From: Planctomycetota bacterium
Lineage (GTDB): Bacteria; Planctomycetota; UBA8742; UBA2392
Length of the DNA stretch: 64,000 bases
Assembly (NCBI GenBank): GCA_025993795.1
Contig: JAMQHL010000013.1
Location: 51,767-115,766 of the forward strand
Direction: 5' to 3'
Of the stretch, positions 15,344 through 23,533 are shown piece by piece. How positions within the stretch are numbered: position 1 is the stretch's first letter; each line of letters begins with the position of its first letter. Position numbers and translations under genes: made by a program. The notes beneath the pieces are model-generated. The model made no database searches and was not told the DNA's origin. It saw only the letters and a list, made by a program, of their open reading frames with translations.

Positions 15344-17359
15344 TCAATCGATCAGTTTCATGCCTCGGGGCGAAAGAAACACGGCAAACGGCCGCCCCAC
15401 GAACAATTCGCGCTGCACATAGGGGTGGCGCTCAACCTGGATCGCGGTGATGTCCTTCAAAGAAACGCGGACATATCCACCGCCCTCGGTCCAGAAATCA
15501 ATGGCGCCGCGGCCGTCGTTGCGGGCCGCTGCCTTGAACTGCTCGAAGGCTTCCTGCACCGTCCGCGCGTCGGCTTGTTCTCGGTCGTCGCCGCGCTCTT
15601 GCGCCGTGAAATGCGCAAGCCGGAACAGTTTGTGGTAGGCGCTGTACGGGTCGGCCTGGTCTGTCGCCTTCTTCAGAAAGCTTACCAGCTCTGGTTGCGT
15701 CGGGTCATCCAGCGAGCCCGTGACCTGCGTGCCGTCCTCAAGGAACAGCGTCACCCGAATCCAGTAACGGCAGTCAGCACTGCCCGGCGAGTTGTCACCC
15801 AGCACGAAGTAGTGGTCGCCCTCAAGACTAACGCCCATCGGCAACTCACGACGTTCGCGCGGCTCTTCCAGTGTGCGCCCGATGTAGTAGATGTCGCGGT
15901 CGATGCCGTGCACTGTCACCGAAGCCTTGCCGCCGGCAGGCAGCAATTGAATTCGGCCGCGACGGCCGCCCGCCGGCTCACCACCGGCTATGCGCATGGC
16001 CTCTGGCCCATCAAGGCGAATACGCTTCTCGGCGTCGCGGGCGCGCAACTGATCCAGCAGTGCGGTGCCCACGTGTTGCACCGTTCTGCGTTCGCCATCG
16101 ATCTCAACCACGAGTTCGCCGTCAGCCAGCGAAAACGCAAACTCCACGCTGTCGCCGACCATAACGCCGCTCAGGTCTTCGACCGCCAGCTTGGAGGTGT
16201 GCGCGCCGCCGGACTCGGCATGAAACAGCTCGACGCTGCCCGCCTTTAGCACAAGACTGTACTCGTCAGCGTCGCGGATCAGACGAACCTCAACGCCCTT
16301 GCCGTCGGCCAGGTTTGCGCTTGCCCGGATGCGAAGGTCACCCACGATGTGGTTGCCGAACTGCTCTTTCGAGCTTTCCGTGGCGCCAAAGCTGGCGTCG
16401 TGGTCCACCGCGTCGCCGGCTTCGTCGCCCTTGCCGCGCGGGAATGTGGCCGAGGCGCCATCGCCCAGCACAATCTTTCCGTCCACCAGCTCTGCACTTC
16501 CGCTGCGATGAAAGTGCTTCACCCATTCGGTCTTGTCTTTCAGCCGGGTGACGTAAGGCAGCCACAGTACTTCCCGCGGGCGTGGCGGCTTGGCAAGCAG
16601 TTCAATCGCGGCGCCCTCATTGCGTTTGATGTAGATGTCGCCCTGGGCAATCAACACCTGTTCACCGGGCAGGCCGATGCAGCGTTTGACGTAGGGCTCG
16701 CCGCGCCGCAGCGGATAGCGGAACACCACGGGCTCCCAGCGCTGCGGGTCGCGCCATGTGTACGTGAACTTGTCCACCAGCACGCGGTCGCCGGTGACCG
16801 GGTCGCCCAGCAATGTCGGCGCCATGCTGCCAGACGGGATGCGAAAGGCCTCAAGGCCGAAGTGCCACACCAACAGCACCAGCACCAGCGCCGCCGCCAG
16901 GCTTTCAATGTTCTCGAACACGACCGTCAGCGCCTTGCGCTCGGTTGTGCGCAGGTCGCGGCCGCGTACCAGCGCCTTGCTGACCGAGCCGCGCAGCGTA
17001 AACACCGCCGCGAGGCTCAGCAGCCCCGCCAGCGCTGTCCAGCCGGCAGCATGCAGCAGCGCCATCGCCAGCAGGCTCAGCCCAGCCAGCCCGGCGGCAA
17101 GCCCGCCGCGCAGAATCGGAGACGTTGATTGCGCCTTGCGCCGAAACATGACCCATGTGAAAGGCAGCAGCACCAGCAGTGCCAGCAGCACCGGCAGCCG
17201 CAGCCAGACGCCATCCAGCTTCGGGGCAGGAAACAGCGCCACGGTGCAGGCCGCTGCCGCCGCAAACGTACAGATGTCTGCCAACCTGCCCCGCAGCGCG
17301 GGGGACAGCCGCGCATAGCCCTTGGCCTGCACGGCATCTACGGTTGGTTGTCCAGCCAC
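15344..17359 (-). CDS. lepB: Signal peptidase I with a large inserted domain
   Basis: Type I signal peptidase of about 671 residues from the GTG at 17359, which has AAGGAG 6 bp upstream; the longer reading frame to 17452 lacks a ribosome site. Four or five membrane helices fill residues 25-165. The nucleophile Ser178 is in FRIPSGSM and the general-base Lys225 in YVKRCIGLPGE. The last conserved box is FVLGDNSPGSADCRYW near residue 560. Between the Lys box and this box lie about 320 extra residues, including a LamG/jellyroll-like stretch (VEFAFSLADGELVVEIDG). E. coli LepB has 324 residues in total. Divergent from the peroxiredoxin gene 68 bp away. Confidence 0.9.
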   Translation of the reverse strand: MAGQPTVDAVQAKGYARLSPALRGRLADICTFAAAAACTVALFPAPKLDGVWLRLPVLLALLVLLPFTWVMFRRKAQSTSPILRGGLAAGLAGLSLLAMALLHAAGWTALAGLLSLAAVFTLRGSVSKALVRGRDLRTTERKALTVVFENIESLAAALVLVLLVWHFGLEAFRIPSGSMAPTLLGDPVTGDRVLVDKFTYTWRDPQRWEPVVFRYPLRRGEPYVKRCIGLPGEQVLIAQGDIYIKRNEGAAIELLAKPPRPREVLWLPYVTRLKDKTEWVKHFHRSGSAELVDGKIVLGDGASATFPRGKGDEAGDAVDHDASFGATESSKEQFGNHIVGDLRIRASANLADGKGVEVRLIRDADEYSLVLKAGSVELFHAESGGAHTSKLAVEDLSGVMVGDSVEFAFSLADGELVVEIDGERRTVQHVGTALLDQLRARDAEKRIRLDGPEAMRIAGGEPAGGRRGRIQLLPAGGKASVTVHGIDRDIYYIGRTLEEPRERRELPMGVSLEGDHYFVLGDNSPGSADCRYWIRVTLFLEDGTQVTGSLDDPTQPELVSFLKKATDQADPYSAYHKLFRLAHFTAQERGDDREQADARTVQEAFEQFKAAARNDGRGAIDFWTEGGGYVRVSLKDITAIQVERHPYVQRELFVGRPFAVFLSPRGMKLID

Positions 17360-17427
17360 GCCCGCTCCTTCCCTCACACATCTGCAAGCTATAGTGCCGG
17401 GGCGGCTGGAACAAGAACGGAGCAAAG

Positions 17428-17895
17428 ATGCTGAAGCAAGGTGACAAGGCACCGGCCTTCAAACTGCCTGACCAGGACGGCAAGCAGCACTCGCTTGCAG
17501 GCTACAAAGGCAAGTGGGTCGCGCTGTTTGCCTATCCCAAGGCGAACACCAGCGGCTGAACCAAAGAGGCAATTGCCTTCACCGGTCTGGTGTCGGAATT
17601 CGCAAAGCTTGGCGCTGTCGTGCTCGGGATCAGCCCCGACAGCGCAGCCGCACAAAAGAAGTTCGAGGAGAAACAGAAACTCGGTGTGGCGCTACTGTCC
17701 GACGAGGACAATGCGGTTTGCAGCGCTTACGGCTGTTACGGCGAGAAAAGCATGTACGGCCGCAAGTTCCTGGGCAACACTCGCAGCACCTACCTGATCG
17801 ACCCCAAAGGCAAGGTTGCGAAGGTGTGGAGTCCGGTCCGGTTGGACAGCCACGCCGAGCAGGTGCTGGAAACCCTGGCCGATTTGGCAGGATAG
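17428..17895 (+). CDS. bcp: Selenocysteine-containing peroxiredoxin (Bcp/PrxQ family), TGA at codon 44 read as Sec
   Basis: Thiol/selenol peroxidase of 155 residues that reduces peroxides. The frame opens at ATG 17428 and is interrupted only by TGA at 17557-17559, codon 44. The flanks read FAYPKANTSG-TGA-TKEA, exactly the Bcp active site YPKANTPGCTKEA, so TGA replaces the peroxidatic Cys. The frame then continues with intact Bcp sequence (LGISPD, LLSDED, STYLIDPKGKV) to a stop at the normal end. A stem-loop with apical GGTCT lies 24 nt after the TGA, as in bacterial SECIS elements. The usual resolving Cys five residues on is Ile49. A gene caller would split or truncate this gene. Confidence 0.9.
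17557..17596 (+). promoter_or_regulatory. Sec UGA codon and SECIS-like stem-loop
   Basis: TGA at 17557-17559. Downstream, CACC (17580-17583) pairs with GGTG (17589-17592) around a GGTCT loop (17584-17588). A lower pair CC (17576-17577) with GG (17595-17596) is separated by a 2x2 internal loop. The loop matches the GGUCU apex of E. coli fdhF, and 24 nt between UGA and loop is in the range known for bacterial SECIS elements. It would be bound by SelB. Confidence 0.75.
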
Positions 17896-17941
17896 CCGCG
17901 TTGCGTATCACGCCGCCCAAGCCGATAATGGGCACATACCC

Positions 17942-19033
17942 ATGCCGATCCCTTTTCGCTGCCCGAATTGCAGTCGAGACTACCGCGTCGCGGACGAGAA
18001 CGCGGGCAGGCGCTTTGACTGCAAGTCCTGCGGCAACAAGATCACGGTCCCAGGCGGCGACATTGCTGAACTCAAGACCGGCAAGGTCAAGGCCCGCCGA
18101 ACGGACAAAGACCCAACCGTCAAACTTGCCAAGACCGCGTCATCCAAGCGCAACGTGCCCTCTGACACGGTCATCCTGAGCGAGAAACGGCCGCCGCCTT
18201 CATCAAAAGCCGCAGGCGTGACCGTGAGAAGTGCGGCCCCAAGCCTCGGGCAGGCCAGTGCAAATCTTGAGCTGGTGCCGGACGCTATGCCCGAGCCGAC
18301 ACCCCGGCCGCGCCTGCCGACCGGGCTGAAGTCGCCCACAGACCTGCCCAAACCCATACGGGCTGAAGGCACGCGCGCCATGCCGGATGTGCCGACGCCC
18401 CGCATGTGGAACCTCGTGTTGATTCTGGGCGTGGCCGCGATGTGTGCGGGCCTGTTTCTGCCGTGGTTCACGCCTGATGTGGACGGGTTCGGCGCCCTGG
18501 CCGGCTACGTGCTGCCATTGAAGGCTGCCGAGCTGGTGGCAGCTCTTCAGGACTCGGGCATGTTCGGCGAGAACTCGCTGCTGATTGCAATGCGCGAAAG
18601 TCAGGTTGAGTACTTTGCCTTCTTTGCGCTCTACCTGATCCCACTGTTCGGTCTGCACGCCGTGATCGACGACATCCGCTTTGCCGGCAAGGGAAAGAGC
18701 CACTGGTGGTACCGCGTGCTTGCTGCGCTTGGCCCGCTGCTGGCCCTTGGTGCTGTCTATGCCTCCTTCCGCTACGGCATTGAAGCGTGGATCGCCGGCG
18801 GTGGTCCCGACGCCATAATCATCGACCTGCCTGAGACGCTGAGGGCCATTGAATATGGGCTGTGGGTGCTGCTGGGTGGCTGGTTACTTACGGCGCTTTC
18901 GGTCGTCGTGCGACCCAAGCCCAGGTACCGGGGTGCGCCCGCGGCAAAGAGCCCCAAGATGGCGCCGCATGCAAAGTCACAAACCAGGCTGAAAATGCCA
19001 AAGCCGCGCGAACCCGCTGCATCCGCCGAGTGA
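17942..19033 (+). CDS. Zinc-ribbon membrane protein
   Basis: About 363 residues from the ATG at 17942; the frame upstream of it overlaps the peroxiredoxin gene. Residues 1-38 are a zinc ribbon with CPNC and CKSC knuckles in the pattern MPIPFRCPNC-x-YRVADENAGRRFDCKSCG. A polar linker rich in Pro, Lys and Ala follows (about 40-155), then four membrane helices (about 160-330) and a basic tail. The ribbon layout is common in Planctomycetota proteins of unknown role. The next gene begins with a nearly identical ribbon, so the two are paralogous at the N-terminus. Function unknown. Confidence 0.75.
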   Translation: MPIPFRCPNCSRDYRVADENAGRRFDCKSCGNKITVPGGDIAELKTGKVKARRTDKDPTVKLAKTASSKRNVPSDTVILSEKRPPPSSKAAGVTVRSAAPSLGQASANLELVPDAMPEPTPRPRLPTGLKSPTDLPKPIRAEGTRAMPDVPTPRMWNLVLILGVAAMCAGLFLPWFTPDVDGFGALAGYVLPLKAAELVAALQDSGMFGENSLLIAMRESQVEYFAFFALYLIPLFGLHAVIDDIRFAGKGKSHWWYRVLAALGPLLALGAVYASFRYGIEAWIAGGGPDAIIIDLPETLRAIEYGLWVLLGGWLLTALSVVVRPKPRYRGAPAAKSPKMAPHAKSQTRLKMPKPREPAASAE

Positions 19034-19102
19034 TGCAACAGTTGCGAACTGACCCGGCATATCGATAATCAATAGCCCCGGTGAATGCAGCGAGGGATTG
19101 CC

Positions 19103-19501
19103 ATGCCCATCCAGTTCAGTTGTCCCCATTGCGCGCGCGCTTACAGCATCGCTGACCAGTACGCTGGCAAGAAGTTTGCGTGCAAGCAGTGCGGCAAACC
19201 CGTGGACGTCCCGACAGAAAGTCTGCCCGCAGCGGCGACGTCCAAGCGTGCGGCGCCGGCCCCTTCGCCCTCAACACGCACCGCCCCGGCACCAACCGCG
19301 TCAACGCGCACGGCCCCGGCCGCGTCGCCATCGACACGCGCCGAGCCGGCACCATCCCCGGCAGCACCCGCGCAACCCGCACGCAAGCCGACAGCGCCTG
19401 TCGTCAAGTCCGGCGGCACACGGCCGATCCTGCCCGGCAAGTTGAAGCCCAAGACCGAAGTCAAGCTGCCGGGCAAATCCCGCCCACCGGCGGCCACCTG
19501 A
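19103..19501 (+). CDS. Zinc-ribbon protein with Ala/Pro-rich repeats
   Basis: A 132-residue protein from the ATG at 19103, with a GAGGG site upstream. The N-terminal ribbon reads MPIQFSCPHC then YAGKKFACKQCG, closely matching the preceding protein. Residues 48-98 are low complexity, with three imperfect copies of a STRTAPAP-type unit of about 10-11 residues. The C-terminus is basic (PGKLKPKTEVKLPGKS). No membrane segment is seen. A terminator follows 17 bp after the stop. Function unknown; a soluble partner or scaffold is possible. Confidence 0.7.
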   Translation: MPIQFSCPHCARAYSIADQYAGKKFACKQCGKPVDVPTESLPAAATSKRAAPAPSPSTRTAPAPTASTRTAPAASPSTRAEPAPSPAAPAQPARKPTAPVVKSGGTRPILPGKLKPKTEVKLPGKSRPPAAT

Positions 19502-19517
19502 TCGCAGCCTCAAAATG

Positions 19518-19545
19518 AAAGAGCCCGCCGCAAGGCGGGCTCTTT
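19518..19545. terminator. Bidirectional terminator between convergent genes
   Basis: A 12-bp perfect stem (AAAGAGCCCGCC at 19518-19529 with GGCGGGCTCTTT at 19534-19545) with a GCAA tetraloop. T residues follow on the plus strand and the A/T ends serve the minus strand, so it can end both the zinc-ribbon gene and the gene at 19562-20524. Confidence 0.9.
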
Positions 19546-19561
19546 GCTTGACGCAATCGGG

Positions 19562-20524
19562 TTATCCCCAATCCCAGTCGTTGATGAAGTTCTTGAAATG
19601 GTCGCCAGCGTCCTTGTGGAACTCGGCAATGTTGTACAGGTCAAGATACACCTTGGTCTGGTACTTCTTGTTTTCCCAGTCGCTGGAGTCATCGCGGAAA
19701 CGCAGCACAATGAAGGTGTCGGCCGTGTCCGAGTGGAACCAGAAAGCAACCTGGTTCTCATAGCCCGAACCCCAGCGCGAAAGCAGAAGCACCGGCTTTT
19801 CGGCGTTCTTGCCGATCTTCTGCAGGCGCTTCATCAGCAGCGCATACGGGTCAACGCCCTCCTGCACGTCCTTCAGCAGGTTCAGCGTCGGGGTGTCCTG
19901 TTCCTGGATGAACTCTTTCAGCTTGGCCACGTCGCCGCTGTCCAGCGTCTCGCGGAACGTCTTCAGGCCCGACGAGTTGTAGTCCACGCGGTAGTCCGAG
20001 GGCGTGCAGCTTGCCAGGAACCAGTTGTAGACTTTCTTGCCGCCTTCCTTCTCAGCCTGCTCGGGCGCTTCACGCACGCAGCGCACCATGTGTACCGCTT
20101 CGCCCTTGCGCACGGCCACGACGGCGTAGTTGCCGACGGTGCCCTGTTCCATCGTCTTCATGTTCTCGGCTTTGTCGTCGTATGCTGCGACAAGCTTCGA
20201 GAACGCCTTCAGATAGGTTGAGCCCTTCTCTTCGCCAAACCCGCCGTAGTAGTCATAGTCGGCGTTGCGGGTGGCATCTTTGCCAAGGCACGCTTTAAGC
20301 GTGTCCATCTGGTCGGCTTTGGCCGCCTTGATCGCCTTGCCCAGCACGTCGGCCGGAGACTTGTGACCCTCGGCGGTGCCATCCTTGATCTTCAGTTCCT
20401 TGGGCGCGGGCACTTCTGCCAGCAAGCCAAGCTTCGCATCGGAATGCTCGTCTGCAGTCACAGGCACCACAGCGGTACCTACAGCCAACGCAGCGGCGCC
20501 GGCCCAAAGCAAAATCCTGCTCAT
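19562..20524 (-). CDS. Exported protein of unknown function
   Basis: A 320-residue protein. I start it at the ATG at 20524, which has GGAG 6 bp upstream; the in-frame ATG at 20530 abuts the same GGAG. The N-terminal 24 residues are a signal peptide ending VTA, and the mature protein starts DEHSDAKLG. The body is acidic and mostly helical, with an Asp/Tyr-rich NADYDYYGGFGEEKG motif near residue 95, two Cys (VRCVRE and ASCTPSDY) that could form a disulfide, and a Trp-rich C-terminal end. I recognise no family. Confidence 0.7.
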   Translation of the reverse strand: MSRILLWAGAAALAVGTAVVPVTADEHSDAKLGLLAEVPAPKELKIKDGTAEGHKSPADVLGKAIKAAKADQMDTLKACLGKDATRNADYDYYGGFGEEKGSTYLKAFSKLVAAYDDKAENMKTMEQGTVGNYAVVAVRKGEAVHMVRCVREAPEQAEKEGGKKVYNWFLASCTPSDYRVDYNSSGLKTFRETLDSGDVAKLKEFIQEQDTPTLNLLKDVQEGVDPYALLMKRLQKIGKNAEKPVLLLSRWGSGYENQVAFWFHSDTADTFIVLRFRDDSSDWENKKYQTKVYLDLYNIAEFHKDAGDHFKNFINDWDWG

Positions 20525-20692
20525 ATTCATCTCCGTTCGGTACGGCCCGGCAACTGCCGTGCCTGTTCTGAAAAGAAGCATAAAACGGGTTGGCCCCGGG
20601 TCAATTCGCGTGGCGTTGCAACCTGGCATGCATTGCCTAAAGTCCGGTCTGCGCGAGCTTTAGACCACTCGCTATTTTGACCAGGAGATGCC

Positions 20693-21850
20693 ATGGACTT
20701 CGCATTCACTGAAGAACAGCAGATGTTTCGGCAAGCCGCCGCCGACTTCTGCAAGAACGAAGTCGAGCCCGTTGCCATCAAGCTCGAGAATGGCAAAGAG
20801 TTCCCCACAGAGCTTACACAGAAGATGGCAGAGCTTGGTTTCATGGGCCTTGTCATCCCTGAACAATACGGCGGAGTCGGCGCTGACTACCTGGCTTATT
20901 TGCTGGTCGAAGGAGAAATCGCCAAGTCCAGCATCAGCCTTTCCATGACACTGGGCGCGCAGAACAGCCTGGTCGCCCTGCCGATCATGAACTTTGCAAC
21001 CGAGGCACAGAAGCAGCAGTGGCTGCCGTCTCTGGCAAGCGGCGCCAAGTTGGGTTCATTTGCCCTGACCGAGCCGGGCGCCGGCAGCGACCCCGCAGGC
21101 ATGCGCACTACAGCCGTCAAGAAGGGCGACACGTGGGTGCTCAACGGCACCAAGCTGTACATCACCAACGGCGCCGTCGCCGAATACCTGATCGTGTGGG
21201 CCAAGACCGGCGAGAAGTCTGACGGCAAACCTCTGCTGAGCGCCTTTCTGGTAGACAAGGCGGTAAGCCCGTTCAAGGTGGGCACCGTCGAGGACAAGAT
21301 GGGCGTGCATGCCAGCCCGACGACAGAACTGATCTTTGAGGACTGCGAAGTGCCGGCTGAGAACCTGCTGGCAAAGGAAGGCGACGGGTTCAAGGTCGCG
21401 CTGATTACACTCAACACCGGCCGATGCAGCGTGGCGACGCAGTGCCTTGGGCTTGCCGAGGCCGCATACCTGCGGGCAAAGCGCTTTGCCGGCGAACGCG
21501 AGCAGTTCGGCCAGAAGATCTGGGAGTTCCAGGGCATCGGATTCAAGCTTGCCGACATGATCACTGAACTGAACGCCGCCAAGGGGCTGGTCTGGCACGC
21601 CGTGTGGTTGAAAGAGCAATACGGGTTGAGTGACCCGCGCTTCATCAGCATGGCGGCGCAGGCCAAGCTGTATGCCAGCGAGATGGCTGAGCGCGTAACC
21701 AGCGCCGCAGTCCAGATTCACGGCGGATACGGCTATATGAAAGAGTATCGCGTCGAGGAGTTCTTCCGCGCCGCGCGCCTGATGACCATTATCGAAGGCA
21801 CAAGCGAAATCCAACGCCTCACGATTTCGCGCTGGGAAATGAAGGCGTAG
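20693..21850 (+). CDS. Acyl-CoA dehydrogenase
   Basis: FAD-dependent enzyme that introduces the alpha-beta double bond in acyl-CoA. The 385-residue length is typical. The N-terminal helical domain begins FAFTEEQQMFRQ. The flavin-binding signature is FALTEPGAGSDPAGM with WVLNGTKLYITNG, and the C-terminal domain has QIHGGYGYMKEYRVEEFFR and IIEGTSEIQR. Glu368 of the latter is the expected catalytic base, as in short- and medium-chain enzymes. Chain-length preference cannot be read. AGGAG lies 6 bp before the ATG. Its last 32 bp overlap the convergent GNAT gene. Confidence 0.93.
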   Translation: MDFAFTEEQQMFRQAAADFCKNEVEPVAIKLENGKEFPTELTQKMAELGFMGLVIPEQYGGVGADYLAYLLVEGEIAKSSISLSMTLGAQNSLVALPIMNFATEAQKQQWLPSLASGAKLGSFALTEPGAGSDPAGMRTTAVKKGDTWVLNGTKLYITNGAVAEYLIVWAKTGEKSDGKPLLSAFLVDKAVSPFKVGTVEDKMGVHASPTTELIFEDCEVPAENLLAKEGDGFKVALITLNTGRCSVATQCLGLAEAAYLRAKRFAGEREQFGQKIWEFQGIGFKLADMITELNAAKGLVWHAVWLKEQYGLSDPRFISMAAQAKLYASEMAERVTSAAVQIHGGYGYMKEYRVEEFFRAARLMTIIEGTSEIQRLTISRWEMKA

Positions 21851-22391
21851 GCCGGATCTCCCAGACGACCATCTCGCCAAGTTCCGGGTCGCGTTCAGGC
21901 CCGATCCGCGCGAACCCCAGCCGCTTCAGCATGTGCTGGCTGACGGTATTGCCGTTCAGCGTGCGCGCCCGCACGGCACTCACGCGTGCCTGCCCAAAGC
22001 ACCAGGCAAGCAACTCGCGCGCCGCCGCTGAGGCAACGCCGCGACGGCGGAACTCGGGCAGCACTTCGTAACCGATCTCAACGCGGCCGTGTTCATCGGG
22101 CGGGCCCTTGAGGTTGATTACGCCTGCCAACGTGCGGACGCCGTTGGCCGCAACCACAATCAGGCGGCCGTGCCATGGCAGGCCTTCCGGGTCTTGCCGC
22201 AGCGCATCAAGCTGCAATGGAAGCTGGTGGAATCTCACGCCGTGCGGGGGCCAGCTTTCAGGAATGCGGACACCGGCGACCCTGCCAAACCCGGGTCGGT
22301 CATCCGCAGCCGCCAATTCCAGCAACTGCGCGGTAAACGGCACCAGCCGCAGCCACCCTGTTTCCGGTTGGTTGTTCACATTGCCAAGCAT
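21819..22391 (-). CDS. GNAT-family N-acetyltransferase
   Basis: About 190 residues from the ATG at 22391 (a GTG at 22415 is an alternative; neither has a strong ribosome site). The GNAT core is visible: AGVINLKGPPDEHGRVEIGYEVLPEFRRRGVA contains the strand pair and the R-R-x-G-V/I-A acetyl-CoA loop, followed by an AARELLAWCF helix and a conserved SQHMLKRLGFARIG end. This resembles RimJ/RimL-type enzymes of the Acetyltransf_3 group. The acceptor is unknown. Convergent with and overlapping the acyl-CoA dehydrogenase by 32 bp; divergent from the hydrolase at 22480. Confidence 0.82.
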   Translation of the reverse strand: MLGNVNNQPETGWLRLVPFTAQLLELAAADDRPGFGRVAGVRIPESWPPHGVRFHQLPLQLDALRQDPEGLPWHGRLIVVAANGVRTLAGVINLKGPPDEHGRVEIGYEVLPEFRRRGVASAAARELLAWCFGQARVSAVRARTLNGNTVSQHMLKRLGFARIGPERDPELGEMVVWEIRPTPSFPSAKS

Positions 22392-22479
22392 ACGCAGGAA
22401 CAACTCACGGTTCACGCTTACGCTGATGATTTGACTTCGGCATGATGTGGCTGCTGACAAGCCCGGACAAGGAGACAAG

Positions 22480-23325
22480 ATGAACCGCAAAATTCTGGCA
22501 GTCGCCGCCATCCTGGCCATGATCGCCACCGCCTCCGCGCTGACGCTGCTGCACGACGGCACACAGGCACAGGATGTCGGCGCCGTCAAGGAGCGCTATA
22601 CGGACATCACATCGCAGACTCTGACATACATGGACGGCGAGACCGAATGCGAAGCCTTCATCGCATGGGACGCCAACCTGAAAGGCCGGCGCCCGGCTGT
22701 GCTCGTGGTGCACGACTGGAAAGGCCGCGGCGCATTTGATGAACAGCGCGCCCGCGAACTTGCAGCCCTGGGCTACGTCGGGTTCAGCGTTGACGTCTAC
22801 GGCAAGGGCGTGCGCCCCCAGACCACGGAAGATGCCCGCAATGCCACTTTGGCCTGGTTTGGCGACCGCGCCGCCCTGCGCACCCGCCTGCAGGCTGCCT
22901 TGACCGCCGCCCAACAGCACGAACTGGTAGACCGGCTGCGCATTGCGGCCATCGGTTACTGCTTTGGCGGAAGTTGTGTGCTTGAGCTTGCACGCAGCGG
23001 CGCCGACGTAACGGGCGTGGTCAGCTTTCACGGTGGCCTGGGCACATCCATGTCGGCCAAGACCGGCGACATCAAGGCCCGGGTGCTGATCCTTCACGGC
23101 GCGGACGACCCCAACGTCGGTGCTGACCAGGTCAGCGCGGTCTGGAAGGAAATGACACAGGCCGGCGCCGACTGGCAGCTTGTGGCGTACGGCAACGCGG
23201 TACACAGCTTCACCAACCCCGCCGCCGGCAACGACAACAGCAAAGGCGCTGCATACAATGAAAAGGCTGACAAGCGCTCGTGGGAAGCAATGAAAGACTT
23301 TTTCCGCGACGCGCTGGCGAACTGA
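22480..23325 (+). CDS. Exported dienelactone hydrolase family protein
   Basis: Alpha/beta hydrolase of 281 residues from the ATG with AAGGAG upstream. Residues 1-30 are a signal peptide or anchor. The family motifs are present: VLVVHDWKGRGAF (oxyanion region), GYCFGG with nucleophile Cys161, HGADDPN (Asp) and NAVHSFTNP (His), which gives the Cys-Asp-His triad of dienelactone hydrolases. Substrate is not known; exported members are usually annotated only at family level. Confidence 0.88.
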   Translation: MNRKILAVAAILAMIATASALTLLHDGTQAQDVGAVKERYTDITSQTLTYMDGETECEAFIAWDANLKGRRPAVLVVHDWKGRGAFDEQRARELAALGYVGFSVDVYGKGVRPQTTEDARNATLAWFGDRAALRTRLQAALTAAQQHELVDRLRIAAIGYCFGGSCVLELARSGADVTGVVSFHGGLGTSMSAKTGDIKARVLILHGADDPNVGADQVSAVWKEMTQAGADWQLVAYGNAVHSFTNPAAGNDNSKGAAYNEKADKRSWEAMKDFFRDALAN

Positions 23326-23500
23326 CGCAAGAACGTTGCCCGGCGCAATAAAGACGCCGCGACGCCGACCGGCGGCAAGACAACGTGCATGTGCTGCGGG
23401 CGGCAATTTCGTGCCGGCGTCGTGCCTTGCCAGCGGCCGCATAACCCCTAAGCTGATGTTGTCGTGAGTTGTCCGCGCCGTCCCGCGCTCGGGGCTTCCC

Positions 23501-23530
23501 GGACTCCTCATCACAAGTCTTGAGGAGTCC
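23501..23530 (+). promoter_or_regulatory. rnc leader hairpin that buries the Shine-Dalgarno
   Basis: A perfect 10-bp inverted repeat, GGACTCCTCA (23501-23510) and TGAGGAGTCC (23521-23530), with a 10-nt loop. The 3' arm contains the GAGGAG ribosome site of rnc, whose ATG is at 23534. When folded the site would be base-paired. It could be a translational control element, perhaps cleaved or bound by RNase III itself. Confidence 0.65.
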
Positions 23531-23533
23531 CAC

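Noticed and set aside
15425..16249. 274-codon plus-strand frame opposite signal peptidase I
   Set aside because: It is an antisense shadow of a GC-rich gene: no ribosome site, no family pattern, and the minus-strand gene has intact catalytic motifs.
17521..17600. TGA in the peroxiredoxin gene as a pseudogene or frameshift
   Set aside because: The frame before and after the TGA is the same and both parts match Bcp. The TGA falls exactly on the catalytic Cys codon, and a SECIS-like hairpin follows, so selenocysteine is the better reading.
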